NCBI GenBank assembly: GCA_013398055.1
Contig: VZRS01009544.1
Location: forward strand, 434,001 to 498,000
Source of the DNA: Ifrita kowaldi
Lineage: Eukaryota > Chordata > Aves > Passeriformes > Cinclosomatidae
Direction: 5' to 3'
Length of the DNA stretch: 64,000 nucleotides
Below the pieces are notes generated by a model that made no database searches, was not told the origin of the DNA, and worked only from the letters and a program-made list of their open reading frames with translations. Each line of letters begins with the position of its first letter. The stretch's first letter is position 1. Positions 37,987 to 50,400 of the stretch are shown in pieces. A program made the position numbers and the translations under genes.

Positions 37987-40719
37987 GTTAATTGTTTTGA
38001 AGTCCATAACTAGAAACACATCTTTACCAGTTTGTAGTCACATCAACTTTATATCAGAGAAGAATAAAGTTTTGTTTGTGTAACATTGCTAGATAAAACA
38101 GTCACTATATAAATTTAAGAAAGCAAATAACTTATGCCAAGTTAATGTCAATTAGCATTATGAATCACAATTTAAGGGGGATTATATGATGTATTGCAGG
38201 TTTCAAACAACTAAAAATAGAAAAGCTATACAAGCCATAAAAATTGCACAATGTACAACTTTCAGTTCCAGGAAGACTCTGTTTGCAATCCTCAACTACA
38301 AATGGAGTTGCTTTCTGACTGTTGGGATAGATCTTCTGGGGCCATAATTAATACACAGTCCCGGGCTTTTCAAATGACTCAGACATTTAAAAATATGATA
38401 TTTGGCTTAAAGTTGTGAAATTTTCATAAAATCATTTAGTATTTGCCTTCCAGTTTTTTAGCTGGTTTCACAGTTTCAAAGTATGTTGTAGCACCTTGAG
38501 GAACTTTAAAACTGGAAATAAAGAATGCTGTATAATCAATGCGATACTAGCAATGGGGCTTTTAAAAGACAGGAAAAATCCAAGATGATTATTGTGAGAC
38601 ATGCAATATGGTCATAGAATTCCATGTTGCCTGCTGCAGAGTTCCTCATTACACTAAGTTCTTCTATCAGGATGCTTATTTTTAACTCATTATGCTAAAA
38701 ATTTTCAGAGAAAATTATGTGCACTCAGGATGTCCTTGGGAATCCTCAACAGTCCCTGAGGGCTTTAACAGCTCTGCAGTTCAGATGAGCCTTTGAAAAA
38801 CTCTTGGTTTTCACGTTCACATTTTCATGTTTTGAAATAAGCCATTTTGGTTACCTCCCGGAGCTGACATCTGCAGAAAGCTCAGGTAGTGCTTTCCAGC
38901 CACGCTATTGCAACAGCATCTCCTGAATGTTATTTGTTTAGGAATGTGGCTCCACCTGGGAGCTCCTGTGTGTCAGCAGAACAGCCCGTGGTGTGCAGTA
39001 ATACCTGTGTCAAGGGATGCTCCCAGGGCAGGGGCGTCGCTAGAAGCTAGGTCCGGAGGGGGGAGGAGGGAGTCGAGGGTAGAGATGTCCCTGTGCCATC
39101 GCTCTGCTGCTCCCACCTGAGGCTGACTGGGGTCCCTGCTGCTCCCTAGAGAAGAGATAAGGCTCAGGGGCCACACACCAGGACAGAGAGAGAAGCAGCA
39201 TGTTCCGCTTGTCTGCCAGCTAGCCAGCAGGCCAGCTAGAAAACACAGGCTTCCAGACTTAAAGTGGCTTGAAAATACTTCATTTTTTATATAGAGACTC
39301 TCATTGTCTTTATCCATGTGTTTCCAAAGCCATGACAGTGCACAGTGGCCTGAAGAATCCAGAATACATGAGGCCAGGCATTTGCAGGTATGATCCAGTA
39401 CACGAACCAGGCGGTGAAACCTCACACTCCCTTTGCCTCCAAAGAGCTGCTATCACAAGTCATAGCTTTCTGCTGTAATTTGGCAATCAACACCTAGAAA
39501 CCCCCTCCATCCCCAAAAAAGCAGCTGTAATGAGGGAAGGAAAAAGCTGGTAGATGATGTGCTGGGTTCCTCACTGAGTAGAGCAGTTCTGCAGAATATG
39601 TGCAGTGCAATGACACGACATGGTGAAATGACAGCAGAGTATTTGTGACACCGCAGGCACTCTGCAGAGTTCTGCCTGCTCAGTGGGAACACAGAACTCC
39701 TGTGGCTGGCCGAGCTGGCCAACCTGCAGCACAGCAAGAGATGCAGACCCGTTTCTTTCACAGCCCACAAAGCAAACAAGGGAAGTCTGGGGACATGGTG
39801 ACAACTCCAAATCGTATGGAGATACAGAAGACATGCAGGGAACTAGGAGCTTTGTGCCTGGAGAGCTGGGGATGTTGCAGGGCATATGGGGATCAGAGCC
39901 ATCACACTGGAGGGAGGCAGGGTCTCATGTTGATAAAAGCTCATTCTTGCATTTGATTAGTTTGCATAAACAAACAGAATTGTGGATTCCCCGAATTCTG
40001 CCCTGACCCTCTTGACTGAGCAGCATGGTTACGGCACAAATAAAGTTTTGCAGGTGAAACGCACTCCAAGGACAGCTGGCATGGGAACATCAGAGCCAGT
40101 GGGTCTGGGCAGTGCTGTGTCCAGGCAGGCTCAGTGGCAGGACTGGTGGGGGCACAAAGTTTCTGAGGGCTGTGAGACAATGGAGGTCTTTCCTGGGCAA
40201 GCAGAACACGGTGTTCTGGGAAGCTGTGATCTTTTTAAAGAAAACAGTAACAATTTTTTCAACTCCACAAACTGAAAGTTATTTAAATAATTTATATAGT
40301 TCTAATAACAATATAATCATACAAGGAACTTTACCATTTAAGGAACAAAGCAGGACTACTGCAGTATCTAAGTTAATAGCAGTCAGAACAGTGTGTGACC
40401 CATTTGCCCATTTTTGCTTAACAAACTGTATGTGAATTCTTGCAAAATAGTAAGCATCAACTTGGTATTTGTATCTTTTTTTCCTTGCTCTGAATGGAAA
40501 GAACAAGATCTATTGGATTGTGAACAACATAAGGAGAGATACAGTAATGAAATCTTAACCAGTTCTAATCACAGTTAAATTAGTGCATACATATTAAGAA
40601 AAACTTAGCTTTACATGAAGGTTATTTTATTGATAAATATTTTAATTTTCTAGAAAATTTGTTTAGAGAACTTCAGTCTTGAGCAGCTACTTCTTGGAAA
40701 AGATTGAGCACTTACCCAT

Positions 40720-40741
40720 CTATTTATTTATTTATAAATAG
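40720..40741. promoter_or_regulatory. AT-rich palindrome with MEF2-type sites
   Basis: The stretch contains TATTTATAAATA, a perfect palindrome, and overlapping matches to YTAWWWWTAR on both strands (for example TTATAAATAG at 40732-40741). It could be a MEF2 or TBP-like binding site, or a simple TATT microsatellite. No promoter context is visible. Confidence 0.2.
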
Positions 40742-43700
40742 CACAAAACATTTCCCACATGTGCAAGAATTCAGGTTATCATGCTGTTATACCCACAAGC
40801 CCAGATGAATCACATCTCTCATGACAATTTACAAGAAGCAAAATAGAGATAACTTGTATGAGGCACATGGGATTTACAGCAGTTAATTCTTTGCCCTATG
40901 AAAGGTTTGTCCTTCAAAAAAATTCAGTGAGAGTTTTCTCATTAATTTGAATGGAGGAAGGATCAGGACTACTGTCTTTAAAAGTCAATATGCAACTATC
41001 TAGACCTAAAAAAAGAAAATGAGTCATGTTTTCACAATGAAGAGATGAATTTTCAGTGCAATTTATACAATGTAGGAAACAAAGAAGAGTTTGCTGTCAA
41101 CCAGCACATACTAATTATTAAGATACAAAAGGGCTGGACCAAGGCTTAGTGGGTCAAATTCTGACTTCATTTGCCTTTACTCTTCAGAGTTTAAAGATGT
41201 TACTCTGGATTTTCATCAGCCTAAATGAGATTGAAATCTGATGGTCTATAAGCAAAAAGTAGCATTATTCACAATTTGCAGAAGCCTTGTTCACAGAAGA
41301 CATTGTGTAAAAATAGGCCCCTAAGGGTACTTTCTTTCCACTGTTTATTGTTTTAAAATCATTCTACAAGTGTAGTAACTACACCTATATCTTCCCAAGA
41401 AGAGGCATCCTGCAACACAGATAGGACTTAAGTAATTTCCATCCTCTGACACCTGGCCAAGCAGCAGGATAAGATAGACATGGAATACTCTTTGGAAAAC
41501 CTTTTTCTTCATCAAACATCAAAATATCTCAAGATAATATTTATGCCTATACATGTCTTATTCATTTTAATTAAGTGGTGCCACAGTAAATATGGTGAGC
41601 ACAAGAAAGAGTCAAGATGAATATCACTGTATTAGTTAAAATATTCCCCATTATACAACAGTGTGTTTTACTAAAAAGCCCATGGGATATTGCTGCTGAG
41701 TTGAATAAAGCTGGTATTTCACTCACGGATGTCACACAGGTGCATCAAAATGCTCCTAATCCCCTGTTAGGCTAATGAAAGATGAAGCTTTGGTTGCAGA
41801 CTTTGCAATTACTAGCCACTTCAACCTAGCAGGGCTGCGATAACATCACAACCCTTTGCAGGATGAAGGATGAAGCAGGATGCTTCTTGGGCTGTCTTTT
41901 CCATCACAGTTGTTGAGAGTTTTATCATGTGCACTAAATAGAATAGTTTTAGTTTGTTACTCTCAGCAGAGTAATAAGCCATTGATTCCCTGTAGATTTG
42001 TTTTGGAGAAAGCTTCTCATCCTTCCTCATTCACATACACATGCTCCTCTCCCCCAGTGAAGCAGGGATCAGGAAACCAAACCTAGGAGAAAGCTGAAGT
42101 TTTCTTTGGCAGGTTTGCCAAGATACCCTAATGAAAGGGGTCAGTGAAAGTCCCCCTATTCTAATTGATCTACAAGCCACCATTCCCAGGACTCTCAGAG
42201 GAAAAGCCAGGGAAAGCTAAGAGCTCTCAAAGCTGCTTTTCGCTCCAAGCTCCAAGCCCCAGTGGCCACACTGGGGATAGTAAACAAAGGGCAAGTCCTT
42301 CTGGATAGACTGTCTGGTGGGCTACTGTGAAGGTCTGGCTGTGCACAGCTAGTCAGAATGGGCCACAAAATGAAGCTGACTTTGTCAAGCACCCTACACC
42401 CCAGCACCACTGGACAAGGCTTCCGGATGCGTGAAGAGCCACCTCCTTCCCACGACCCACAGGCCACCACGGGGGCAGGAGGCATGCGACAGCTTCCACT
42501 ATCAAATCAGCTCTTTGACTACGACTGTTATCACCAGAAATGTTTGTTGGAATTACAGTTCCATTTAATGTATCGTCAGCGCCCCAAGGACCCAGGACCC
42601 CACATCAGCCCCCTGGAGCCATCAGCCCCAGCCCCAGGATTGCCACAGCAGGGCTGGTCTCCAGCTCCACACCGCCCAGCCCTGCCCTGCCCGCCCATGG
42701 ACACCACCAAGCTGGGCCCACAGCCCATCCCAGGCTCCTCCTATCTCCAGGAATGTGCCTGATGCCAAGGGCTGGGGCTGTCCCCACCTGTCTCCCTCAG
42801 GTCTCTGGTCCCCAGGGCATTGCCCTCCCCTACCCCCATCCTCAGAGAGCAGCCACTCCTGCAGTGCCCTGACATGTATTTCCTTAACTGTCTATTTAAC
42901 TGCTTGTATTCAGGGTTGGGATTCCCCTTTGCTTTTGTCCAAGAAATTGCTTGTATTTAAAAGCTTTTCCTTTTCATAGATCTTCATATGTGCATGTAGT
43001 AACTCAAATTTGTGCTTCCCTTTTCCTACAGTATATTACAAAAGCTCTTTTTGCCTTCTGCCACAGGGCAGAAAAAGTCTAAAAAAGAAATCAGCATGTT
43101 GATTTCTGAGAAAAGAAGGACTGTAGAAAAACAAATGCTCGCCCAGTATTTCTCCTTTACACTTACAGAGACATCCTACTCCAGTGATCCTGATCCCAAG
43201 CACTGGGATGTCAGGCTCAGCATGACTGGAAAAAAGTTTCTCTCTGAAAAGTTTCCCTTTGAAACTTGATTAAACTATCAAGTCAATAAGAATTAGAAGT
43301 AAAACAGCCAAAGTCTTAATAGCTAGCAGACAGGAGTTTCCTGGAGTTTTCCAACAAGCTATGGCACAAGAGACCAGGGGATAGTGGATTTGACCAAACA
43401 TCCTTTTCTCTGTGGCCTGGGAGGTGGTGGGATCAGTGCTACCCACATTCTCTTCTGCTTTCCATTGGCTCACACCAACAGGAGCACTCTGCAGGTATAA
43501 TTCCAGGGAACCAACCCTCCGAACTCGGTAACTGAAATTTCTTCAAGGTAACATGTGAATGCAATTGTGGCTTCTCCAGGAAAGGTTCATCACATATTTT
43601 ACAGTGTTCATAGGAATTTTCCCAGTCAATAATTGTCAAACAAACAAAATTGTTCAAAATGCCAGACTCATTTCTTCAATGATTACTGTCACAAATCTAA

Positions 43701-44014
43701 TCAACTTCATACAATGGTGGCTGAGGGTCTCAACCAAATAATTTTCATTGATTTCCCAGCTTTTGATTGAAACCCTAACTTTTCATACTGCAATTTCAAT
43801 CAACAACTTGGAGGGAAAACCCCACATTATTTCTAATAAAGATCCCCTTAGAAGATTTCAAAACCTTCTCTCAACCTCCTAAATATTTGGCACAGCACAT
43901 GCTTGCAAGCCTGAAATTATTACTCTGCTTGCTATGGTTTCTTTTATTATGCTATTATACAAGACTGTTGTACCTTGTCATTTGTAGCACATTACCTCAG
44001 ACTTGTTCAGGTAC

Positions 44015-44400
44015 AAAGATGGACTTCTGGGATGATCAGGGTAATGGAGAGCCTATCACATGAGAAGACAGAATGAAGTGCTTGGCTTGTTTAACTTGGC
44101 AAAATAAAGTCTGTTAAGGGATACAGTTGCTGTGTATAAATATATCACAGAGGCAAACATCAGGGAGATGGGAGAGCCATTTCAATTAAATGACAATGTC
44201 AGCAATGGAGCCCAGTGGCACAGATTGGCCAGAACTTAACCTATGCTAGAAACCAAAAACAGGTTCTCACATGGAGCAGTGAGATTTGGGAGCAATTTTC
44301 CAGTTGGAGAAACAGCAGCAAAAATCCTAAATGCACTCACAGTGGAACTTGATAAGTTTATGAAGGGGATTATAAAACATGATTCCTGCAACATTACAAC
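44015..44400 (+). mobile_element. Ancient CR1-like LINE fragment (C-terminal pol region)
   Basis: The sequence follows the arrangement of old amniote CR1 elements: a block resembling GGAGAGCCTATCACATGAGA, then CTTGGCTTGTTTAACTTGG, TGTGTATAAATATATC, ...GCAATGGAGCCCAGTGGCACA, AGTGAGATTTGGGAGCAATT and GATAAGTTTATGAAGGGGAT. Read in frame it gives Leu-Gly-Leu-Phe-Asn-Leu and Ala-Val-Tyr-Lys-Tyr-Ile, as in the C-terminus of CR1 reverse-transcriptase proteins, with an internal stop. It is much more diverged than the 13.45-kb copy, so older, and lies antisense to FILIP1. Edges are approximate. Confidence 0.78.
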
Positions 44401-44535
44401 AATAAATTTGATCACCCATTAGATCCTGTCCAGTCCTGTGTTCCCATATATCATGCCGATTCTGTGCACTTCAACCATGCATGCTTCAAAACAAGATATG
44501 CCAGCATATTTTATATGCTTCAAGCTATTTAAAAA

Positions 44536-44560
44536 CAAATCAAACCAAACCAAACCAAAC
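44536..44560. repeat. (CAAAC)n short repeat
   Basis: Four to five CAAAC-type units followed by an A-rich tail. Confidence 0.85.
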
Positions 44561-46054
44561 AAAAAACTCTAATCAAATAGTTCAGTTTAGTAAGTGTATT
44601 TGTTCAGGGTAGGGATAAAACTTAAATCATTTTCTCTCCCACAATGACAATAAATTCAATAGAACCCAAATATATTACAAAATAAACATCTTTTACATTT
44701 AGTTGTCCACCACTGAAATTCCTAAGATTATTGATAATTAGTTCTACTTGTCATCTAGAACTGCTTAAGGTTTATTACAATTTTTATAAAATATTTTATC
44801 CATGGCTTTAAAACCTTTGCAGCTGAAGTTCAACTGTTATTTATGGTATTCTGCTCTAAGCTATAAATTAATTAAGGACAAGAACATTTTTGTGCTAATG
44901 CATTTTATGTTGGAGGGTATCCAAAAGATATAGCCAAAGGAACAGAATTATGATTGTTTCTAATTTATGTTGGTCATAGCATGGGTTGAACACGTGAGAG
45001 GAAAGACTTTTTTTAAAAACAGAGCTGTCTGGTTTTGGAGAGACTTCATTTTTTTCATGCTTAAAAGGTTTCTTATGCTGAGCTTGAAGTAAAAACCCAT
45101 TCCACAAGCAGAAAATTTCTTGGGTAAAAGAAATAGTTTGTAAAAATCTACTTCCACCAAAAGCAGTAAAATGGTTACATAAAAATTAATCATTTACTAA
45201 AAGTTCTTCTTTCTAAATGCACACTCATACACGTTCACACAGAGACCCCCCATGAATGGGACCAAACTATAGCCACGATAGTACTACACATATTTTCACT
45301 TTCCTGTAGCTCCTACTTGAAATTTTGATGAAAATGCCAGCATGCTATCTTCATATAAAGTATACTAGCACAGTGAAGGCAAATTTTACTACAAAGATGC
45401 CCCAAAATTACTATAATATCATATCTTAGGATAATTAATAATAAAAAATTCTGGTTCGCTCTACTCTCACCTAAGATGGCTTCGTAAACCTAGCTTGGGG
45501 TTTCCTGGTTTTATTAGTTCACTGTCTTAGCCAGCATTAAAAATCAGTTAAAAATCTCTCACCAGTGTCTTGTGAACGATGCTTAATTCAGATCTCAACA
45601 TTCAGCATTATATACTCAGGAAGAAAGGATCCAGAAGAATGGAAAACGTGTCTCCATTGTCATCAGTTAATGGATGGCTTAGGACCTGAATTACTGACTT
45701 CTAAAATCTTTTCCTATCTTATATAAAAATTCTTTTGAAAATGTTCTAAGTTTCTGACTTTAATCAAAGGTGGTGAAAATCAAGACCCCATTTACATATG
45801 TGTCTGTCTCCATAACTGTGCATGCATTTCTTCATTTTAAGGTTTGGGTTTTTTTACCATATTCACTTGGATTGCACATTCACTTGTATTGTGAAGGAAC
45901 ATCTCCTCTTCTCATTCATCTAAGCCTCTTCTTATCCAACATCCTTCCTTCATGCCTCTTTACACTTTTTTGTCTCAAGTAAACAATTACAGTTTCACTT
46001 TTGACTCTGACAATGCTGGTGATTTTCATCATAGCCTCTGTTCCTATTCCCTTT

Positions 46055-46650
46055 TGTGCTGGTTTTGGCTGGGATAGAGGTAATGTTCTTCACAGTAGCT
46101 GGTATGGGGCTGTGTTTTGGATTTGTGCTGGAAACAGGGCTGCTAACACAGGGAGGTTTTCCTTACTGCTGAGCAGAACGTGGACAGAGTCAAAGCCTTT
46201 TCTGCTCCTCACCCCACCCCACCCCATCAGTGAGGAGGCTGGGGCACAAGGACTTGGGAGGGAACACAGCCAGGACAGGTGACCCCAACTGACCAAAGGG
46301 ACACTTCATATCATATGGTGTCACATTCAGTATATAAAGCTGGGGGAGGAAGAAGGAAAGGGGGGACATTTGGAGTGATGCTGTTTGTCTTCTCAGGTCA
46401 CTGTTACCCATGATGGAGCCGGGCTCTCCTGGGGATGGCTGAACACCTGCCTGCCCATGGGAAGTGGTGGATGAATTCCTGGTTTTGCTTTCCTTGCATG
46501 TGCAGCTTTTGCTTTACCTGTTAAACTCTCTCTATCTCAACCCACTAATTGCCTCACTTTTACTCTTCTGATTCTCTCCCCAGTCCCACTGGGGGGAGGG
46601 ATTGAGCGGCTGTGTGGAGCTGAGTTGCCAGCTGGGATTAAACCATGACA
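46055..46650 (+). mobile_element. Solo LTR of an endogenous retrovirus
   Basis: The segment begins TGTGCTGGTTTTGGCTGGG and ends TTAAACCATGACA, giving TG...CA termini 596 bp apart. The first ~90 bp (GGCTGGGATAGAGGTAATG, then CACAGTAGCTGGTATGGGG) match a very common avian LTR as I remember it. A TATA box (TATATAAAG) sits near 46331, about 280 bp from the 5' end. Flanks are CCTTT (46050-46054) and CCATT (46651-46655), a likely 5-bp target duplication with one change, which suggests an ERVL- or ERV1-like element. No gag, pol or env sequence or second LTR is nearby, so this is a recombined solo LTR. Its transcription sense is opposite to FILIP1. Confidence 0.88.
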
Positions 46651-47400
46651 CCATTATATATGATTAAGGATTTAATCAGAAGAGATATGCATTTTCCAAG
46701 TTCCTGATTTGCCTCAGCAGTCCACATGACACATATACATCAAAACAGCCTTGCTTCCTCCTTAAACTGCTGCTTTTGTCTCAAGCAAAATTAGTTCTTG
46801 ATTTGAACAGAAACCATCCACATGCGTTGAACTCTTTCAGAAACTCCTTCAGAAATTGATCATGAGTAAATGGAGACTGATGAATTTTCAGAAGACTGAT
46901 GTTCTGAAATATTTTCTCTTACAGGGGGAAAATATCCTTGCTAACTTTAAGAGAAAACGCAATCCCTTGTTCAAAAGAAAAAGTTATATACTGTCTGACA
47001 CTAGATTCTGGATTTACACATTATTGATTCTGAGATTCCTCATAGGCCACATTATTTTGTTCATGTCTGTTTGTCAGAAACAAGAGACAGCTTCACCAAG
47101 GACTCTCCAGCACTGTAGGTTTGAAGTCCGTGTTGTGACTGGTAAAAGTATAGTAGAGCCTCTGTAAGGACTGCTAGTTTCTGTGCTCCTCTGAAATATT
47201 AGTGAGAAACAGTGTAAGGATGGCCAGAAAGTGTACGATACTAAGTCCTGGGTTTAGAGCCCTGGACAACAATTCATGTGCAGTTTGTTATTCAATTCCT
47301 GTGGAAGACAAATCTGTTCTCAAGGATCTCTCAGTTATCAGATAATTTCTGTGCATCGCAGCAGCCAGAGAGCATTTGCCTTTGCCTTTCCTTGTTCATC

Positions 47401-47424
47401 CAGAGCTCAGGGAGCTGAGCTCTG
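47401..47424. other. Perfect 10-bp inverted repeat (4-nt loop)
   Basis: CAGAGCTCAG at 47401-47410 is followed by GGAG and then CTGAGCTCTG at 47415-47424, an exact reverse complement. A stable hairpin would form in RNA from either strand. The arms do not extend further. No known element is recognised. Confidence 0.85.
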
Positions 47425-50400
47425 CAGGGCTCTGGCGCTGCCTTCCATCCTGGTTGTGTCTGGGAAAGGAGCCAGAAAGGTGAGTGATGCTGACATCTTT
47501 CAAACCCATAGAGTTCTAGTAGAAAACTTGTCTATGCTCCTGTCATGTTCTGGCACCTGCACTCTTTTTGTTATTGTTGCTTTATATGGGCTTTGAAGCA
47601 GTCTTCACCAACAAACAGAACGGGATGGTTACTCACACAATGAACAGCAGGACTGCGGAATGCCTTCTCCACGGATGCAGAAGTTAACATGACTTGGGAA
47701 GAGACATTCTTGGCAGAAATACTCACTTATGGTTACTACACAAATAAACCACATCGGGTTAGGGCAATCTCTTGAACTGAAAATAGCTGGAGACAGAAAG
47801 AGCGCTCAGGGGAAGATTCAAATCCTTGCCGTGCACTTGCTTTCCCCTGCTGGCAGTTTTCAGCCACTGGTTTGTGTGTTGGTTGGTTTGTTTGCTTGCC
47901 CAGAGTGGAGCACAAATGCAGTCCCCAGCTGCCACTAATTATGCTGTGCAGTTCCTTGCAGTTGACTGAATTTCAGGGGCTTGCACTGAGAAGCCTTAAA
48001 CCTCACTTTGGGAAAACCAGTGGTGGCTTACTACTAATTTAGTAAACTTCCCTCTCTTCATCTGATTGCTTATGACAGGACATGGAACTAAAACTGAAGG
48101 GCTTGATGCTCAGCTATTTTAAATTACTATGGCTTGGCTGATACCCTTGAAAGCAGGCTTCTTTGTCCCACTGTAGTTCTGATGTGAAAAACATACTGTT
48201 ATCTCGGCAAGGATAGTTTATGGAACTGTTTTGTTCAAATACAAAAGACTTGTATTTTTAGAAGCAAAACTGTAATTCATACCCTACAACAACGAAAGCC
48301 AACTGCATCCTGAGCTGAGGTACACAAAAAATTATAATACCTCCTGGCAGGTGTCTGGAGCTGACTTATGTTAGTCTTAAACCACAAAAATTTGTTGCTA
48401 TAACTAAGCAGTTCAAGTGTGAAAGCTATTCTTGCAAAACAGTAACTAATGGGCCTGCAAATAAGAACAGAGCAGCAGGGAACTGCAAAATGTTATCTCA
48501 GAAGTACTTGCCTCACCCTTAAATGAAATCCAAAAGCAACTCTTCCCATGAACAGAAAAGAAGGGCAGAGCACGTTGCTTGTTGCTGAGCATGTGAACAA
48601 ATTGCATGCCGTAGCTCAGATGTCACAGCACTTTTTCAATAACATTTTTAAGCTTTCAGTAATGCCTCAAGAACCTAAAATTAAAGGTGAAATATCTTGG
48701 ATAGGAAGGATCTTAATCTTATGTATATTTAGATATTTATTGATGTAACAGTTGTTCCTCAGAAACTGTTCAGCTGAATTAGCACTGGAGCTGCAAGTTT
48801 TTAAACAACCTGTATCCAAATTTTTGTAAAGCCAAAAAGACCATTTAAGATAAAAGTACTGGAAATAATAATTATGTTTGCAGAGCTACAATTTAAAAGT
48901 GTATTGGGTTGCTTCTTAATTGCAGAACAATCTTATATCTGAAATCATTAGCAATTTTCACAGTGCATGTCACAACTAAAATTCCATTTAAGCATATTTG
49001 TGAAATTATCTCTTCTTTCACTTAGCCATTTTGTTCAAGAATCCCTTTCTCCTGGATGGGTTGGTAAAATATGCATCACTCAAAGCTCTGTAAAGAATGC
49101 AGCCTCTGCTCTGCTTTATGTCAGATCATTTCATCAGCTCTTGGAGAAGGATTTGGACAGGCATGCTGGCACATGAAAGTCTCTTGATTTACTCTAAAAC
49201 TGATTTTCAAATTTTAACAAAACATGCATTGAACATAGGGCATTGAAAACTTATGGAAGGAAATGGGTGGTCATTTGTACTTCACACTATCATTTCAGAA
49301 TGGAGTTGCCTCTGAGGTTCTGCTTCACTCACAGGAGTGAACTAGGGTTCTAAGGCACCACCACAGGACTTTCACAGGAGAGGAAGGCAAAGGAATTCAT
49401 CCAGTCCTCACGAGCTGCAAATTCCAATGCTCTACTTCTTCATGGAACAGTGTAGAAGGCCCTGCAAAGCCTGATATTCCCACAACGTAAGAGTTGTGTG
49501 TTCCATCTGCTGAAGCCAAGGGCTCAAAGTGGTTCTTTGAGTTTCTGGCTGGTTTGTTGACTGTTTACAGTTTAGTTGTTGATGTACCAAGAAATTTTGG
49601 GATTTTTTTTTTCTGATGGAGCTTTGAATTGCCTGTATGAGTTTTTTGTGTTATTCATTGAACTGTTGTTCAATAAAAAACAGTCCTCCAAAACCACATA
49701 TGGTTAAAATTAACTTTTTTTACTGGCTTTTTTTCCTTGCTTACATGTTGCCTTTTGAAAAGGAGATAGTCCTGTGAAATCATGTGCACAATTGTGCCTG
49801 TAGCTCTAAGCACTGTTTGTCCATAAGGAACTAAGAAGATCCAATGAAGTGTTTTTAGCTTTGACTCATCTGACTGAAGTATCATCTGCTGCGCTCATTA
49901 ATTAAGATAGTTCAGGTGGAAACACTGATCCCTGAACTTTATTAAAATTGTCTGTGTTGTTTTTTCCTTTTTACTCATCCAATGAAAAGAGAAAAGGAAA
50001 GGAGATCGTAAAAAAAGATGCACACAGAGGAGATATACTAAAATAATGCATGAGGAACTAACTCAAAAAATCAGTTTAAACATGTGCCACAAAATTTTTT
50101 CTAATGCTAGAATTTTCCAGTGTTAGAAGTTCAAAATACACTTGGAAAACAGTCACTCTAGCGGTAACTGTAGAGAAGTCTGATTCAATAATAATAAAGT
50201 ATATCTCTATAATGCAGAAATGTTTTCTGTGATTGTTCAGATGATCCCAGGCACTTGGTGTGCTCAGATGAGTATGACATGAGGATTATGTCCAAAAAAG
50301 GAGATTAAGCAGTGCCAGGGCTTGGTCAAAAGTTTGGCATGGACTAACCAGTGGTCTTCCTAGAATGGTTCAGGGGTTAGCCCTGCCTGGAGATTGGCCC

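Noticed and set aside
42358..42872. Proline-rich protein of 110-134 codons
   Set aside because: Composition follows C-rich DNA and no family is recognised; kept only as a compositional observation.
46055..46650. Possible full provirus
   Set aside because: There is one LTR only, with no internal retroviral coding sequence in the flanks.
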